A DNA stretch of 64,000 nt from Anaeromyxobacter dehalogenans 2CP-1. Lineage in GTDB: Bacteria; Myxococcota; Myxococcia; Myxococcales; Anaeromyxobacteraceae. The position numbers were made by a program, and so were the translations under genes. The stretch lies in assembly GCF_000022145.1 (NCBI RefSeq), contig NC_011891.1:2430001-2494000 (forward strand), read 5' to 3'. Shown piece after piece: positions 48,320 through 56,584 of this stretch. Positions within the stretch are counted from its first letter, which is position 1; every line of letters starts with the position of its first letter. The notes beneath the pieces are model-generated. The model ran no database searches. It saw only the letters and a list, made by a program, of their open reading frames with translations, and had not been told where the DNA came from.

Positions 48320-49159
48320 ATCCTCCGCCTCGGTCACATCAGCGACCTGCACGTGGCCGACCGCAGCCGCTACCCGCGGAACGGCTTCACCGCGCGCGAC
48401 TGCGAGCGCCACTCGACGCGGCTGGCGAAGGGCCTGCTCGACGCCCTGCGGGAGATCGGGGTGGACCACCTGGTGGTCACCGGGGACCTCACGTTCTCCG
48501 GCGAGCCGCGCGAGTTCGAGCGCGCGGCCGAGCTGCTCCGGCCGTTCGCCGAGGCGGGCAAGCTCACGGTGGTGCCCGGCAATCACGACGTGTGGACCGA
48601 GGAGTCGGTGGAGACCGGCCGGTTCCTGCGCGCGCTCGGCCCCGACGGCAAGGGCATGAAGAAGGCGGCGCCGTCCTATCCGCACGTGGTGCCGCTCGGC
48701 GACGAGGCGGTGCTCGTCGCGCTCGACAGCGCACGCTACGGCGACGATCCCTGGACCACCCCCGGCCGCCTGGGCGGCGAGCAGCTCCGCGCCGCGCGCG
48801 AGCTGGCCCGCGAGCACGCGCGGCTGGGGCGGGCGGTGCTGCTCGCGTTCCACCACCACGTGGTGCTCCCGCCCGAGCGCGTGCCGTCCGACGCGCACGT
48901 GTGCCGCATGCCGCTCGCCGACGCGGACCAGGTGGTCCGGCTGGTGGCCGAGGTCCCGGTGGCGGCGGTCCTGCACGGGCACCGCCACACCGCGTTCCGG
49001 GTGGACCTCCCCGGCGCGGCCGGGCCGACGCCCGTCCTGTGCGCGGGATCGGCGTCGCGGACCGCCGACGAGCCGGTCCGCAGAGCCCGCGCCTACCTGT
49101 ACGAGGTCGATCGCACCGGGGTCCGCAGCGTCGAGGCCCTGGTCGCCGGCACGGAGTGA
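48320..49159 (+). CDS. Calcineurin-like metallophosphoesterase, apparent AUC start
   Basis: 279 residues if started at ATC 48320. Metal motifs: HISDLHVAD (DxH), VVTGDLTFSG (GDx), VPGNHDVW (GNHD), FHHHVVLPP and LHGHRHTAF (GHxH), all intact. No ATG, GTG or TTG lies near the expected N-terminus. The ATC falls exactly where family members have Met (x-LRLGHISDLH) and follows AGGAG (48310-48314) with ideal 5-base spacing. An in-frame TTG at 48245 would add 25 residues without a ribosome site. Likely a phosphodiesterase/phosphatase for nucleotides or cyclic nucleotides; substrate unknown. Confidence 0.85.
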   Translation: MLRLGHISDLHVADRSRYPRNGFTARDCERHSTRLAKGLLDALREIGVDHLVVTGDLTFSGEPREFERAAELLRPFAEAGKLTVVPGNHDVWTEESVETGRFLRALGPDGKGMKKAAPSYPHVVPLGDEAVLVALDSARYGDDPWTTPGRLGGEQLRAARELAREHARLGRAVLLAFHHHVVLPPERVPSDAHVCRMPLADADQVVRLVAEVPVAAVLHGHRHTAFRVDLPGAAGPTPVLCAGSASRTADEPVRRARAYLYEVDRTGVRSVEALVAGTE

Positions 49160-49163
49160 ACCC

Positions 49164-50066
49164 ATGAAGAAGCTGCTCATCGTCGCGCTGCCGCTCGGGC
49201 TCGCGATCCTCGGGGGCGCCTCGGTCCTGTCCGGCCAGCGCGCCGCGCAGTCCGCGGCCGAGTCGCGCCTGGAGCGCGCCCGCCTGAAGCGCGAGTTCGC
49301 CGAGCGGGCCGCGCTGGCGCGCGCGCTGCCGCCGGAGCGCGCCGGGCAGTGGTCCGACGAGGCCACCTCGCTGCTGGGCTGGTACTTCGAGGGCCTGAAG
49401 GAGATCCGGGCCCGCTTCCCGGGCGTGGAGCCCGCGCCGACGGCGCTCGCCTCGGCCGAGGCGGAGCGCAAGGGCAAGGTCGCCGACAAGGACCGCGCCG
49501 CGATCGAGGACTTCCAGAAGTACGCCGACGGGCGCGCCGCGCTGCTGAAGGCCCGCTGGGCGCCGGTGCAGTCGGTGCAGGCGAACGGCCTGCGCCTCGA
49601 CCTCGTCACGATCGAGCCGGGCGCGTCGCCCGGCGGCGGCCCCGGGCTGCGCATCGACTTCGCGCTCTGGGGCGCGCCGCGGCTGGTGGACCGGGAGAAG
49701 ACCGGCGACCGCACCGTCACGCGGGTCATCTCGCCGGTGTCGTTCGACAAGATCGGCTTCCGGTTCCTCGACGCCGCCGGCAAGCCGTACGGCGAGATGA
49801 GCGGCCCCGGCGAGCCGTACCAGAAGCTGGTGGACGCCGAGCGCTTCGTGGAGGACTTCCCGCCGGGCGTGATGTTCGGCACCTGGTGGGTGGAGCTGCT
49901 CCCGCGCGAGGCGGCCAGCGTGGAGCTCGATCTCGGCGTGAACGTGCGCGGCGCGGGCGGCTCGTCGGTCCCGGCCGCCTTCCACGTGTCCATGCCGGTC
50001 GCCGAGGCCTGGAGGATCCCGCCCGGCGCGGTGTACCAGGCCGAGGTCCGCGAGGCGGCGCAGTAG
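49164..50066 (+). CDS. Exported or membrane-anchored protein of unknown function
   Basis: 300 residues. The N-terminal hydrophobic segment (LLIVALPLGLAILGGASVL) is an uncleaved anchor or signal peptide. A charged helical stretch follows (about 25-130), then a beta-rich domain (GLRLDLVTIEPGASPGG, LRIDFALWGAPR, VSFDKIGFRFLDAAG, VMFGTWWVELLPRE) resembling an immunoglobulin-like or lipoprotein sandwich. The ATG follows the phosphoesterase stop by 4 bases (GGAGTGAACCC). No catalytic motif is seen. Its neighbours suggest an envelope-linked signalling or stress role, unproven. Confidence 0.75.
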   Translation: MKKLLIVALPLGLAILGGASVLSGQRAAQSAAESRLERARLKREFAERAALARALPPERAGQWSDEATSLLGWYFEGLKEIRARFPGVEPAPTALASAEAERKGKVADKDRAAIEDFQKYADGRAALLKARWAPVQSVQANGLRLDLVTIEPGASPGGGPGLRIDFALWGAPRLVDREKTGDRTVTRVISPVSFDKIGFRFLDAAGKPYGEMSGPGEPYQKLVDAERFVEDFPPGVMFGTWWVELLPREAASVELDLGVNVRGAGGSSVPAAFHVSMPVAEAWRIPPGAVYQAEVREAAQ

Positions 50067-50069
50067 CCC

Positions 50070-51497
50070 GTGGCCGACCCCACGGCGAAGCCGTCGAAGC
50101 CCGCCGCGGCCAAGGCCGCGAAGCCGAAGAAGCCCGGCAAGCCGAGGACCGCGACGAAGGCGGCCGCGCCCGCGAAGGCCGCCGCGGGTGCCGTGAAGGC
50201 GAAGGCGAACGCGCCCCGGCGCGCCCCGCGTCCGCCCGCGGCGGCGCCGCCTGCTCCGCCGCTCCCGGATCCGTCCGGGGACGCGCCGCTGCACGAGCTC
50301 TCGCGCGACGGCCTGTCGGTGCTGCTCTACGTGGCGCTCCTCCCGGACGAGACGCGGGCGCTCGTGAAGGACCTCGGCCTGACCGTGCCCGGGTTCCGCA
50401 CCGACGCGCTCTCCGACGTGGAGCGCTGCGACGTGCTCGCGGACGAGATCCGCGCCGCGCCCGCCACCCGCGCGCGCGCGCTCGACGTGCTCCGGAAGGA
50501 GTTCGGCGGGATGCCGCTGCCGGAGACGCACCTCGAGCCGCGCGACGCGGACGACCTGCTCGCGGTGGGCAGCTCGGACCACGGCCTGCCGCTCGCGCTC
50601 TGGCGCGTGCTGGCCGACCCGGTCCCGGGGGTGCGGGAGCGCGCCCTGCCCGTGCTGGAGCAGCTCGCGAAGGAGTACTACGGACCGGCGCCGGAGGGCG
50701 CCGCGCCGCGCGACCCGGGGCCGAAGGCGCCCTCGCCGGAGCAGGAGGCCGCCGCCGCGGCCGCGCGCGTGCAGGCCCTGGAGAAGGCGCTCGAGCGCGC
50801 CGAGCAGCAGGTCGAGTCGGTCCGGCGCAAGGGCGAGGAGCAGCGCGAGAAGCTCCAGGAGTGGCTGAAGGAGGCGCGCGCTCGCGCGGCGCAGGCGGTG
50901 GACGAGGCGGCGCGCGCGCGCGAGGCGGCGGACGCGGCCGCCCGGGCGCGCGAGCGGGCCGAGGCGGCGCTCTCGGCGGCGCAGGCCACCGACGCGGCCG
51001 CCGAGGCGGCCCGGCAGCGCGCCGCGGCGCGCGAGCTGGAGGGCAGGGTGGCCGCGCTCGACGCGAAGGTGGCGCGACAGGCGGCGCGCGAGGCGGAGCT
51101 GGAGACGGCGCTGCGCGACGCGCGCGCGGCGGCGCAGGCGGCGCCGGCCGGCGCGCCGGCGGCGGCGGGCGTCGAGGCGGACGAGCCGGAGGACGCGCCG
51201 TCCTCGTGGCTGATGCCGGTCTACACCCGCGAGTTCTACGACTCGCTCGCGGGGTGGGACCGCCGGATCCAGCGCGCCGCGTTCAAGCAGGCGGCGCTGC
51301 TCGCGCAGGACCACCGCCACCCGAGCCTCCGCGCGCTCCCGCTGGAGGGGCTGCCCGGCTACTACCGCGTGCGGGTCGCGACCGACGTGCGGCTGCTGTA
51401 CCGGCGCGGCGAGCGACAGAACGAGATCGAGATCCTCTCGCTCATCGACCGGGAGGACCTCGACCGCTACGTGCGCCAGGCCAAGACGCGGCAGTGA
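50070..51497 (+). CDS. H1-like / coiled-coil protein with C-terminal RelE/ParE-like domain
   Basis: 475 residues from a GTG 3 bases after the previous stop. Residues 1-70 are Lys/Ala/Pro-rich like histone H1 tails (AKAAKPKKPGKPRTATKAA). Residues ~70-210 are a helical domain (LHELSRDGLSVLLYVALLP, ALDVLRKEFGGMPLPE, PGVRERALPVLEQLAKEYYG). About 228-370 is an Ala/Arg/Glu coiled coil. The last ~97 residues match the RelE/ParE toxin fold: FYDSLAGWDRRIQRAAFKQA, HPSLRALPLEGLPGYYRVRV, RLLYRRGE and EIEILSLIDREDLDRYV. No antitoxin gene is adjacent. It may be a domesticated mRNA- or ribosome-binding factor rather than a toxin. An 11-bp hairpin follows. Confidence 0.8.
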   Translation: MADPTAKPSKPAAAKAAKPKKPGKPRTATKAAAPAKAAAGAVKAKANAPRRAPRPPAAAPPAPPLPDPSGDAPLHELSRDGLSVLLYVALLPDETRALVKDLGLTVPGFRTDALSDVERCDVLADEIRAAPATRARALDVLRKEFGGMPLPETHLEPRDADDLLAVGSSDHGLPLALWRVLADPVPGVRERALPVLEQLAKEYYGPAPEGAAPRDPGPKAPSPEQEAAAAAARVQALEKALERAEQQVESVRRKGEEQREKLQEWLKEARARAAQAVDEAARAREAADAAARARERAEAALSAAQATDAAAEAARQRAAARELEGRVAALDAKVARQAAREAELETALRDARAAAQAAPAGAPAAAGVEADEPEDAPSSWLMPVYTREFYDSLAGWDRRIQRAAFKQAALLAQDHRHPSLRALPLEGLPGYYRVRVATDVRLLYRRGERQNEIEILSLIDREDLDRYVRQAKTRQ

Positions 51498-51524
51498 CCC
51501 TGGCCCGGCACGACGCGCCGGTGA

Positions 51525-51557
51525 CCGGACGTGCGACCCCCTCGACCGCACGTCCGG
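51525..51557 (+). terminator. Hairpin after the RelE-fusion gene
   Basis: CCGGACGTGCG (51525-51535) and CGCACGTCCGG (51547-51557) are perfect reverse complements with an 11-base loop, between convergent genes. There is no T-run on either strand. Confidence 0.5.
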
Positions 51558-51572
51558 CCAGCGGCGCCGCCG

Positions 51573-51806
51573 CTACTCGATGCCCTCGATGTGATCCGCC
51601 ACCTCGGCCCCGCCCTCCGGTGCCGCTCGCGGCTCGGGCCTGCGCCCGCGCCTGCTGCGGGACCGCGGGTCCTCCGCCGCCGAGAGCTCCTTCCCGGCCG
51701 CGAGCAGCCGGGCCCACGCCTCCGGCGTGGGCTGCGCGCGTGCCGCCTCCAGCGCCTCCCGGTACGCCTTGCGCGCGGCGTCCAGCCTGCCACTCGACCT
51801 CGCCAT
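51573..51806 (-). CDS. Small hydrophilic protein of unknown function
   Basis: 77 residues from an ATG with a strong GGGGAGG ribosome site. The N-terminal half is a single TPR-like helix pair (RLDAARKAYREALEAARAQP, EAWARLLAAGKELSAAED). The C-terminal half is Arg/Pro/Glu-rich and ends VADHIEGIE. The clear ribosome site and codon use support expression. It is convergent with the RelE-fusion gene, so it does not look like its antitoxin. Confidence 0.7.
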   Translation of the reverse strand: MARSSGRLDAARKAYREALEAARAQPTPEAWARLLAAGKELSAAEDPRSRSRRGRRPEPRAAPEGGAEVADHIEGIE

Positions 51807-51959
51807 GCCGCCTCCCCTCCGCAGGGTCCGTAGGACCTGTGCGCAAGATAGGCGTGCAGGGAGGGCAAGGTAAGCCGAGGGCGGGCTCGCCCTGGTGGGC
51901 AGGACCCGTCGCAGGTGGCGGACGTACGAGCGTCGCCCGGCGGCTCGGCCGCCGCGCGG

Positions 51960-52646
51960 TCAGGTGAGCTTGCGGTACACGCCCACCACCACGCCCAGGA
52001 TCATGGTGCTGCGGAAGTCGGAGTGGCGGACGTAGATGGGCGCCATGCGCGGGTTCGAGGGCTGGAAGCGCACGCGGTCGCCCTCGAAGTAGACGCGCTT
52101 CACGGTGGCCTCGTCGTCGATCATCGCGACCACGATCTCGCCGTCGTCCGCGTTGAGCTGCTTCTTCACGAACACGTAGTCGCCGGGCAGGATCCCGTCG
52201 CCGATCATCGAGTCGCCCTGGACGCGCAGCCCGTAGACCTTCTTGTTCGTGCCGAGCAGGAACGCGTCCACCTGCACCGTGTCCTCGACGCGCTCCTGCG
52301 CGAGGATCGGCATGCCGGCGGCCACGCGGCCGACGATGGGGATCTCGATCATCCGGCTGCCGGGCCGGGCCGGCCCGCGCACCAGCGGGACCACGTTGGA
52401 GCCGGTCTCGCCGCCGCCGAGCGCCTCGCGCGCCGCCGACGTCGGGATGAGCGCGCGCGACTTCACCGGATCGCGCGAGAGGTAGCCCTTGCGCTCGAGC
52501 GCCTTGAGGTGGTCGTTGACGCCGTTCGTGGAGCGGATGTCCAGCGCCTCGCCGATCTCGCGGATCGTGGGCGGGTAGCCGTGGTCCTCGATCTGCGAGG
52601 CGATGAAGCGGAGCACCTCGAGCTGGCGGTCGGTGAGGCCTTCCAT
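51960..52646 (-). CDS. lexA: SOS repressor LexA
   Basis: 228 residues. A winged-helix N-terminus (LTDRQLEVLRFIASQIEDHG, PPTIREIGEALDIRSTNGVN) is followed by the S24 autoprotease domain. The cleavage pair is Ala110-Gly111 (RVAAGMP), the nucleophile Ser146 (QGDSMIGDG) and the general base Lys183 (ATVKRVY). It represses DNA-damage genes until RecA-stimulated self-cleavage. AGGAGGTG lies 5 bases before the ATG. The promoter carries CTGAAC inverted repeats, so it should regulate itself. Confidence 0.97.
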   Translation of the reverse strand: MEGLTDRQLEVLRFIASQIEDHGYPPTIREIGEALDIRSTNGVNDHLKALERKGYLSRDPVKSRALIPTSAAREALGGGETGSNVVPLVRGPARPGSRMIEIPIVGRVAAGMPILAQERVEDTVQVDAFLLGTNKKVYGLRVQGDSMIGDGILPGDYVFVKKQLNADDGEIVVAMIDDEATVKRVYFEGDRVRFQPSNPRMAPIYVRHSDFRSTMILGVVVGVYRKLT

Positions 52647-52657
52647 GGGGGCACCTC

Positions 52658-52688
52658 CTGAACATCGGTATACTGGCTCGGCGTTCAG
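52658..52688. promoter_or_regulatory. Candidate LexA operator at the lexA promoter
   Basis: CTGAAC (52658-52663) and GTTCAG (52683-52688) form an inverted repeat with 19 bases between arms. One arm lies in the promoter spacer beside the -35, the other overlaps the ribosome site just downstream of the -10. GTTCAG is the half-site I recall from the myxobacterial LexA box. Confidence 0.6.
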
Positions 52689-52695
52689 AAGACAA
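52667..52695 (-). promoter_or_regulatory. lexA promoter
   Basis: On the minus strand: TTGTCT (52690-52695), a 17-base spacer and TATACC (52667-52672). It is embedded between the two CTGAAC arms. Confidence 0.65.
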
Positions 52696-52754
52696 GCAAA
52701 CGCCCGGCCGCCGGCCCGGTTGCCCGGGGCGCGGGGCGGGGATACGGTCCCGCC

Positions 52755-53657
52755 GTGCCGCCCACCCTCGGATCCGCCCTCTCGCTCGGCGTGCGCGCGC
52801 TCTTCCGCGAGGCGTGGCTCGTCGCGCCGGGCCTCGCCGTCGCCGGGCTGCGCCGTGCGCTCGGCTGGCCCGCGCTCGCCTTCGCCTGGGCGATCCTCGC
52901 CGAGGCCGCGTTCCAGGCCGCCCGCGCCGCGCCGCTCGATCCGTTCGCGCCGGTGCGCGGCATGGCGGCGGTCGCCGGGGCGCCGCGCGCGCTCGGGATC
53001 GCGGGCGGGCTGTGGCTGGCCGGGCGGGTGGCGGGCGCGCTGCTGCGGGTGGCCTGGCTCGCCGGCGCGCTGCCGGCGCTGGGGTCCGCGATGGGCGGGG
53101 AGCGAGGGGGCCCGGACCGGTTCGCGGCCGGGGTGGCGTACCGGCTGCCGCGGGTGCTCGCGACCGCGCTCCTGGGCCTGGTGGCGGAGGTCTCGGGCGG
53201 CCTGTTCGCCGCGGCGCTGGCGCTCGGCACGCTCCGGCTGGCCGGCGCCGGCGGCGGTCCCGGCGCGGCGCCGCTCGCGGCCGCGGCCGCGCTCGCCCTG
53301 ACGCTCGCGGTGGCGGTGCCCGTCGCGCTCTCGGTGGCGGTGGACGCGGCGGTCGCCCGCGCCGCGGTCCTCGACGAGCCGGCCGGCGCGGCGTTCGCGG
53401 GCGCGGCGCGGCGGCTGCTCGCGCGCCCGGGCACGTTCGTGCTCGCCGCGCTCGCGTTCGGCGTCGCCGGCGCGCTCGCGCCCGCGCTGGTCGAGGGGCT
53501 CGGGGGCGCGCTGCCCGGCGCCGTCGCCGCGGGCCCGGGCCTGGCGGTGGCCGGCGCGACGGTGATGCTGGTGGCGGCCGCCGGGGTCTCGGCGGCGGTG
53601 GACCTCGCCTGGCTCGGGACGGTCGCCGCGCTCGCCTGCGCGGAGGAGCGCGGCTGA
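52755..53657 (+). CDS. Polytopic membrane protein of unknown function
   Basis: 300 residues, GTG start. It is very rich in Ala, Leu, Gly and Val with about six membrane helices (for example GWPALAFAWAILAEAAFQA, LGIAGGLWLAGRVAGALL, ALALTLAVAVPVALSVAV, GPGLAVAGATVMLVAAAGVS). Layout and length recall DUF4013-like or glycerophosphodiester-phosphodiesterase-type membrane domains, but no motif is decisive. TACGGT ends 6 bases before the start, without a ribosome site. It diverges from lexA and converges on the UbiB-like gene. Confidence 0.75.
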   Translation: MPPTLGSALSLGVRALFREAWLVAPGLAVAGLRRALGWPALAFAWAILAEAAFQAARAAPLDPFAPVRGMAAVAGAPRALGIAGGLWLAGRVAGALLRVAWLAGALPALGSAMGGERGGPDRFAAGVAYRLPRVLATALLGLVAEVSGGLFAAALALGTLRLAGAGGGPGAAPLAAAAALALTLAVAVPVALSVAVDAAVARAAVLDEPAGAAFAGAARRLLARPGTFVLAALAFGVAGALAPALVEGLGGALPGAVAAGPGLAVAGATVMLVAAAGVSAAVDLAWLGTVAALACAEERG

Positions 53658-53673
53658 CCCGGCCCCGTCCGGC

Positions 53674-55347
53674 TCAGCGCTTCAGCCAGCGGCGCAGCGA
53701 GATCTTGCGCATCCGCAGCGTGGCGAGGTGGTACGCCGCCGCGAACGCGCACAGCACCGCCGCAGCGCCCAGCGCGAGCCCGCCCAGCAGGCCCTCGCCG
53801 CTCGCCAGCACCACCAGCCCCCCCACGGTGAGGCCGGCCGCGAGCAGCCCGAGGAACACCAGCACCGCGAGCGCGCGCACGTGGCCGCCGATCCGGTCGA
53901 TGGCGTCGGAGGCGACGTTCACGCGGAACTTGCCGCCCTCGAGGTCCACCAGGATCTGCGAGAGCTGGGTGGGCACGTCCTCGGCGAGGCCCTGGAGCTT
54001 GAGCAGCGAGCGCATCACCAGGCCGGAGGCGTCGGACGGGTTGAAGCGCGAGAGCAGCAGCTCCTTTGCGTAGGGCAGCCCGACCTCGAGGATGTCGAGC
54101 TTCGGGTACAGCCGGCGGATGATGCCCTCGATGGTGACCGACGCCTTCGCGAGGACCGCGTACTCCTTCGGGATGCGGATGCGGTGGCGGATGGCGAGGT
54201 CGAGGAGGTCCCGCAGCAGCGTGGCGCTGCGGATCTCGTCCAGCCGCAGGCCCAGGTAGCGGTCGAGGATGACGCGGATGTCCTCGCGGAACTCGGTGAT
54301 GGGCGCGCGCGCGTCCGGCACGCCGATCCGGTTCAGCACCCGCGCCACCGTCTCCGGGTCGCGCAGCGCCACCGCCACGATGAGCGTGACGAGCGCCTCC
54401 TGCTGCACGCGCGACAGGCGGCCCACCAAGCCGAAGTCGAGCAGGGCGATGCGGTTCCCCGGCAGCACCAGGATGTTCCCGGGGTGCGGGTCGCCGTGGA
54501 AGAGCCCGTCCTCGAACAGCTGCCGGAACGACGCCTCGATGACGTTGCGGGCCACCTGCTCGAGGTCGAACCCGGCCTCGGCGGTGACGTCGGAGACCTT
54601 CACGCCCTCCACGTAGTCGAGCGTGAGCACGGTGTCGCACGAGAGCGCCTTGTGCACGCGCGGGATCACCAGGAACTCGCGGCCGGCCGACGTCTCGTAC
54701 ATGGCGGTCGCGTTGCGGGCCTCGTTCGAGAAGTCGAGCTCCTCGTGGATGGTCCGGTCGAACTCCTCCATCACGCCGGTGGGCGTGTAGATGCCGGTCT
54801 CCTCGATCACCGCCTCGAGCAGGCCGGCCAGGTCGTGGAGCAGCGCCAGGTCCGACTCGATCTGCTCCCGGATGCGCGGGCGCTGGACCTTCACCACCAC
54901 CTGCACGCCCTCGTGCGTGGTGGCGCGGTGCACCTGCGCGATCGAGGCGCTGGCGAGCGGGACCGGATCCAGCGCGGCGAACAGCGTCTCCACGGGGCGG
55001 CCCAGGCCGCGCTCGATCTCGTCGCGGATCTCGGCGACGCCCACCGGCGGGCAGGCGTCCTGCAGCTTCTCGAGCTCGTCGACCCAGTGCGAGGGCAGCA
55101 CGTCGGGCCGGGAGGAGAGGAGCTGCCCCAGCTTGATGAACGTGGGCCCGAGCTCCCCGAGCATGGTGCGGAAGCGCGCCGCGGTGCTGCGATCCGGGGG
55201 CGGGAGGGGCTCTCCCGGCGGCGGCGCGTCGCGGCCCAGCACGTCCCGCAGCCGCATCCGCTCGAGGTACGCGCCGAAGCCGTGGCGGGCCATGGCGGCC
55301 GAGATCTGCCGCAGCCGGTTGAGATCCTGGAACGCCCGCCCGAGCAT
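53674..55347 (-). CDS. UbiB/ABC1 (ADCK)-family kinase-like protein
   Basis: 557 residues. The family's signature N-terminal extension has the KxGQ motif in LGPTFIKLGQLLSSRPDVLP. It is followed by ALASASIAQVHRA-type A-rich loop residues (PLASASIAQVHRATTHEG), VVKVQRP (lysine), FEDGLFHGDPHPGNILVLP (catalytic loop) and ALLDFGLVGRL (metal-binding). Two C-terminal membrane helices (ALAVLVFLGLLAAGLTVGG, LLGGLALGAAAVLCAFAAAY) are as in UbiB. In other bacteria UbiB supports quinone biosynthesis as an ATPase. No quinone genes are adjacent. Confidence 0.93.
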   Translation of the reverse strand: MLGRAFQDLNRLRQISAAMARHGFGAYLERMRLRDVLGRDAPPPGEPLPPPDRSTAARFRTMLGELGPTFIKLGQLLSSRPDVLPSHWVDELEKLQDACPPVGVAEIRDEIERGLGRPVETLFAALDPVPLASASIAQVHRATTHEGVQVVVKVQRPRIREQIESDLALLHDLAGLLEAVIEETGIYTPTGVMEEFDRTIHEELDFSNEARNATAMYETSAGREFLVIPRVHKALSCDTVLTLDYVEGVKVSDVTAEAGFDLEQVARNVIEASFRQLFEDGLFHGDPHPGNILVLPGNRIALLDFGLVGRLSRVQQEALVTLIVAVALRDPETVARVLNRIGVPDARAPITEFREDIRVILDRYLGLRLDEIRSATLLRDLLDLAIRHRIRIPKEYAVLAKASVTIEGIIRRLYPKLDILEVGLPYAKELLLSRFNPSDASGLVMRSLLKLQGLAEDVPTQLSQILVDLEGGKFRVNVASDAIDRIGGHVRALAVLVFLGLLAAGLTVGGLVVLASGEGLLGGLALGAAAVLCAFAAAYHLATLRMRKISLRRWLKR

Positions 55348-55549
55348 GGCCCGCGACTGTAACACCGGGATCCGGGGGTGGCCACGAGCGCGATGGGCGA
55401 AGGCGCGGGTGAGGAATCGAACGGCGCCGCCGGGGGTTCCCGTCGCGAGCCCGGGCGCGCCGCGGTGTGGGATGGACGTCGCGTGCGCCGCTGACTCGCC
55501 CTCGACCGCGCGCCTCGCGCTCCCCCCCCGTCCACGGAGGTCGCTCCCG

Positions 55550-56551
55550 ATGTCCAGCCTGCTCCGCACCGTCTGCGCCCCCTGCCTCGCCGCGCTGCTC
55601 GCGAGCGCCTGCAGCGGCGCAGGGCCGGCCGATCCGCCCGTCGCGCCGCCGGCGGATCCCGGAGCGCCCGGAATGCCCACCGGTCCCGGCACGCCCGGCG
55701 ACCCCGGAGCGCCGGGCAACCCGACCGATCCCGGCACGCCGGGCACCCCGGGGACGCCCACCGGCCCGGCGTCGCCGCCGCGGATCTGGGGCGTGACCGT
55801 GGACAATCCCTGGAACCTCCAGCCCACCGTGGACGCGCTGGCGGGGCTGCCGGTCCGGCCGATGGCGCGCGTGGTGTTCGACCTGGGTCAGGCTGCGGGC
55901 GACTACGCGCCGCTCCTCCCCGCCATCCACGCGGTGAGCGACGTGATGGGCGAGCTGGTGGACTCCTTCGAGGTGAGGAACCTCTCGGTGGACGCCTACC
56001 TGGCGCGGCAGCGCGAGTACCTCGACGCCCTCGACGGCTCGGTCGACGTCTGGGAGGTCGGGAACGAGATCAACGGCGAGTGGCTCGGCGAGACCGCCGA
56101 CGTGGTGGCGAAGGTCGCGGGCGCCTTCGACCTCGTGAAGGCGCGCGGGAGGCCGGCCGCCGTGACGCTCTACCAGAACGCGGGGTGCTGGGCGTCGGCC
56201 GACCACGAGATGCTGGCGTGGGCGGAGGCGAACCTGCCGGCGTCGCTGCGCGAGGGCCTCGACTACGTGTGGGTGAGCTATTACGAGGACGACTGCCTCG
56301 GCCTGCAGCCCGACTGGCCCGCGGTGTTCGCGCGGCTGGGGGAGCTCTTCCCGAACGCGCGGCTCGGCATCGGCGAGTGCGGCACCGCCGACGCGGCCTC
56401 GAAGCCGTCGTACCTGAGCCGGTACTACGGCATGGAGCTCGATCACCCGCGGTTCGTGGGCGGGTACTTCTGGTGGTACTTCAGCCAGGACATGGTCCCG
56501 AGCTCGTCGCCGCTGTGGCAGGACCTGCGCGATCTGATCCTCGCCGGCTGA
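55550..56551 (+). CDS. Glycoside-hydrolase-like lipoprotein (copy 1)
   Basis: 333 residues, ATG 8 bases after GGAGGT. A lipoprotein signal with LLASAC makes Cys21 the lipidated residue. Residues ~24-77 are a Gly/Pro linker with collagen-like PGAPG/PGTPG units. The rest is an (alpha/beta)8-type hydrolase: IWGVTVDNPWN, VDVWEVGNEINGEW (candidate acid/base Glu173, clan GH-A style Asn-Glu), YVWVSYYEDDC and RLGIGECGT (candidate nucleophile Glu276). GGYFWWYFSQDMV near the end is strongly conserved with copy 2 (59881-60798). It probably trims the polysaccharide made by the adjacent NfrB-like enzyme. Confidence 0.8.
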   Translation: MSSLLRTVCAPCLAALLASACSGAGPADPPVAPPADPGAPGMPTGPGTPGDPGAPGNPTDPGTPGTPGTPTGPASPPRIWGVTVDNPWNLQPTVDALAGLPVRPMARVVFDLGQAAGDYAPLLPAIHAVSDVMGELVDSFEVRNLSVDAYLARQREYLDALDGSVDVWEVGNEINGEWLGETADVVAKVAGAFDLVKARGRPAAVTLYQNAGCWASADHEMLAWAEANLPASLREGLDYVWVSYYEDDCLGLQPDWPAVFARLGELFPNARLGIGECGTADAASKPSYLSRYYGMELDHPRFVGGYFWWYFSQDMVPSSSPLWQDLRDLILAG

Positions 56552-56578
56552 GCGCCGCCCCTGCCGGCGCGGGGGCGC
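56552..56578. terminator. GC hairpin between convergent genes
   Basis: GCGCCGCCCC (56552-56561) can pair with GGGGGCGC (56571-56578) with one bulge. It lies between convergent stop codons. No T-run. Confidence 0.35.
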
Positions 56579-56584
56579 GGCCGG

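Noticed and set aside
51573-51806. Antitoxin partner for the RelE-like fusion
   Set aside because: The small gene is on the opposite strand and convergent, separated by a hairpin, and has no AbrB, RHH or Phd-like motif.
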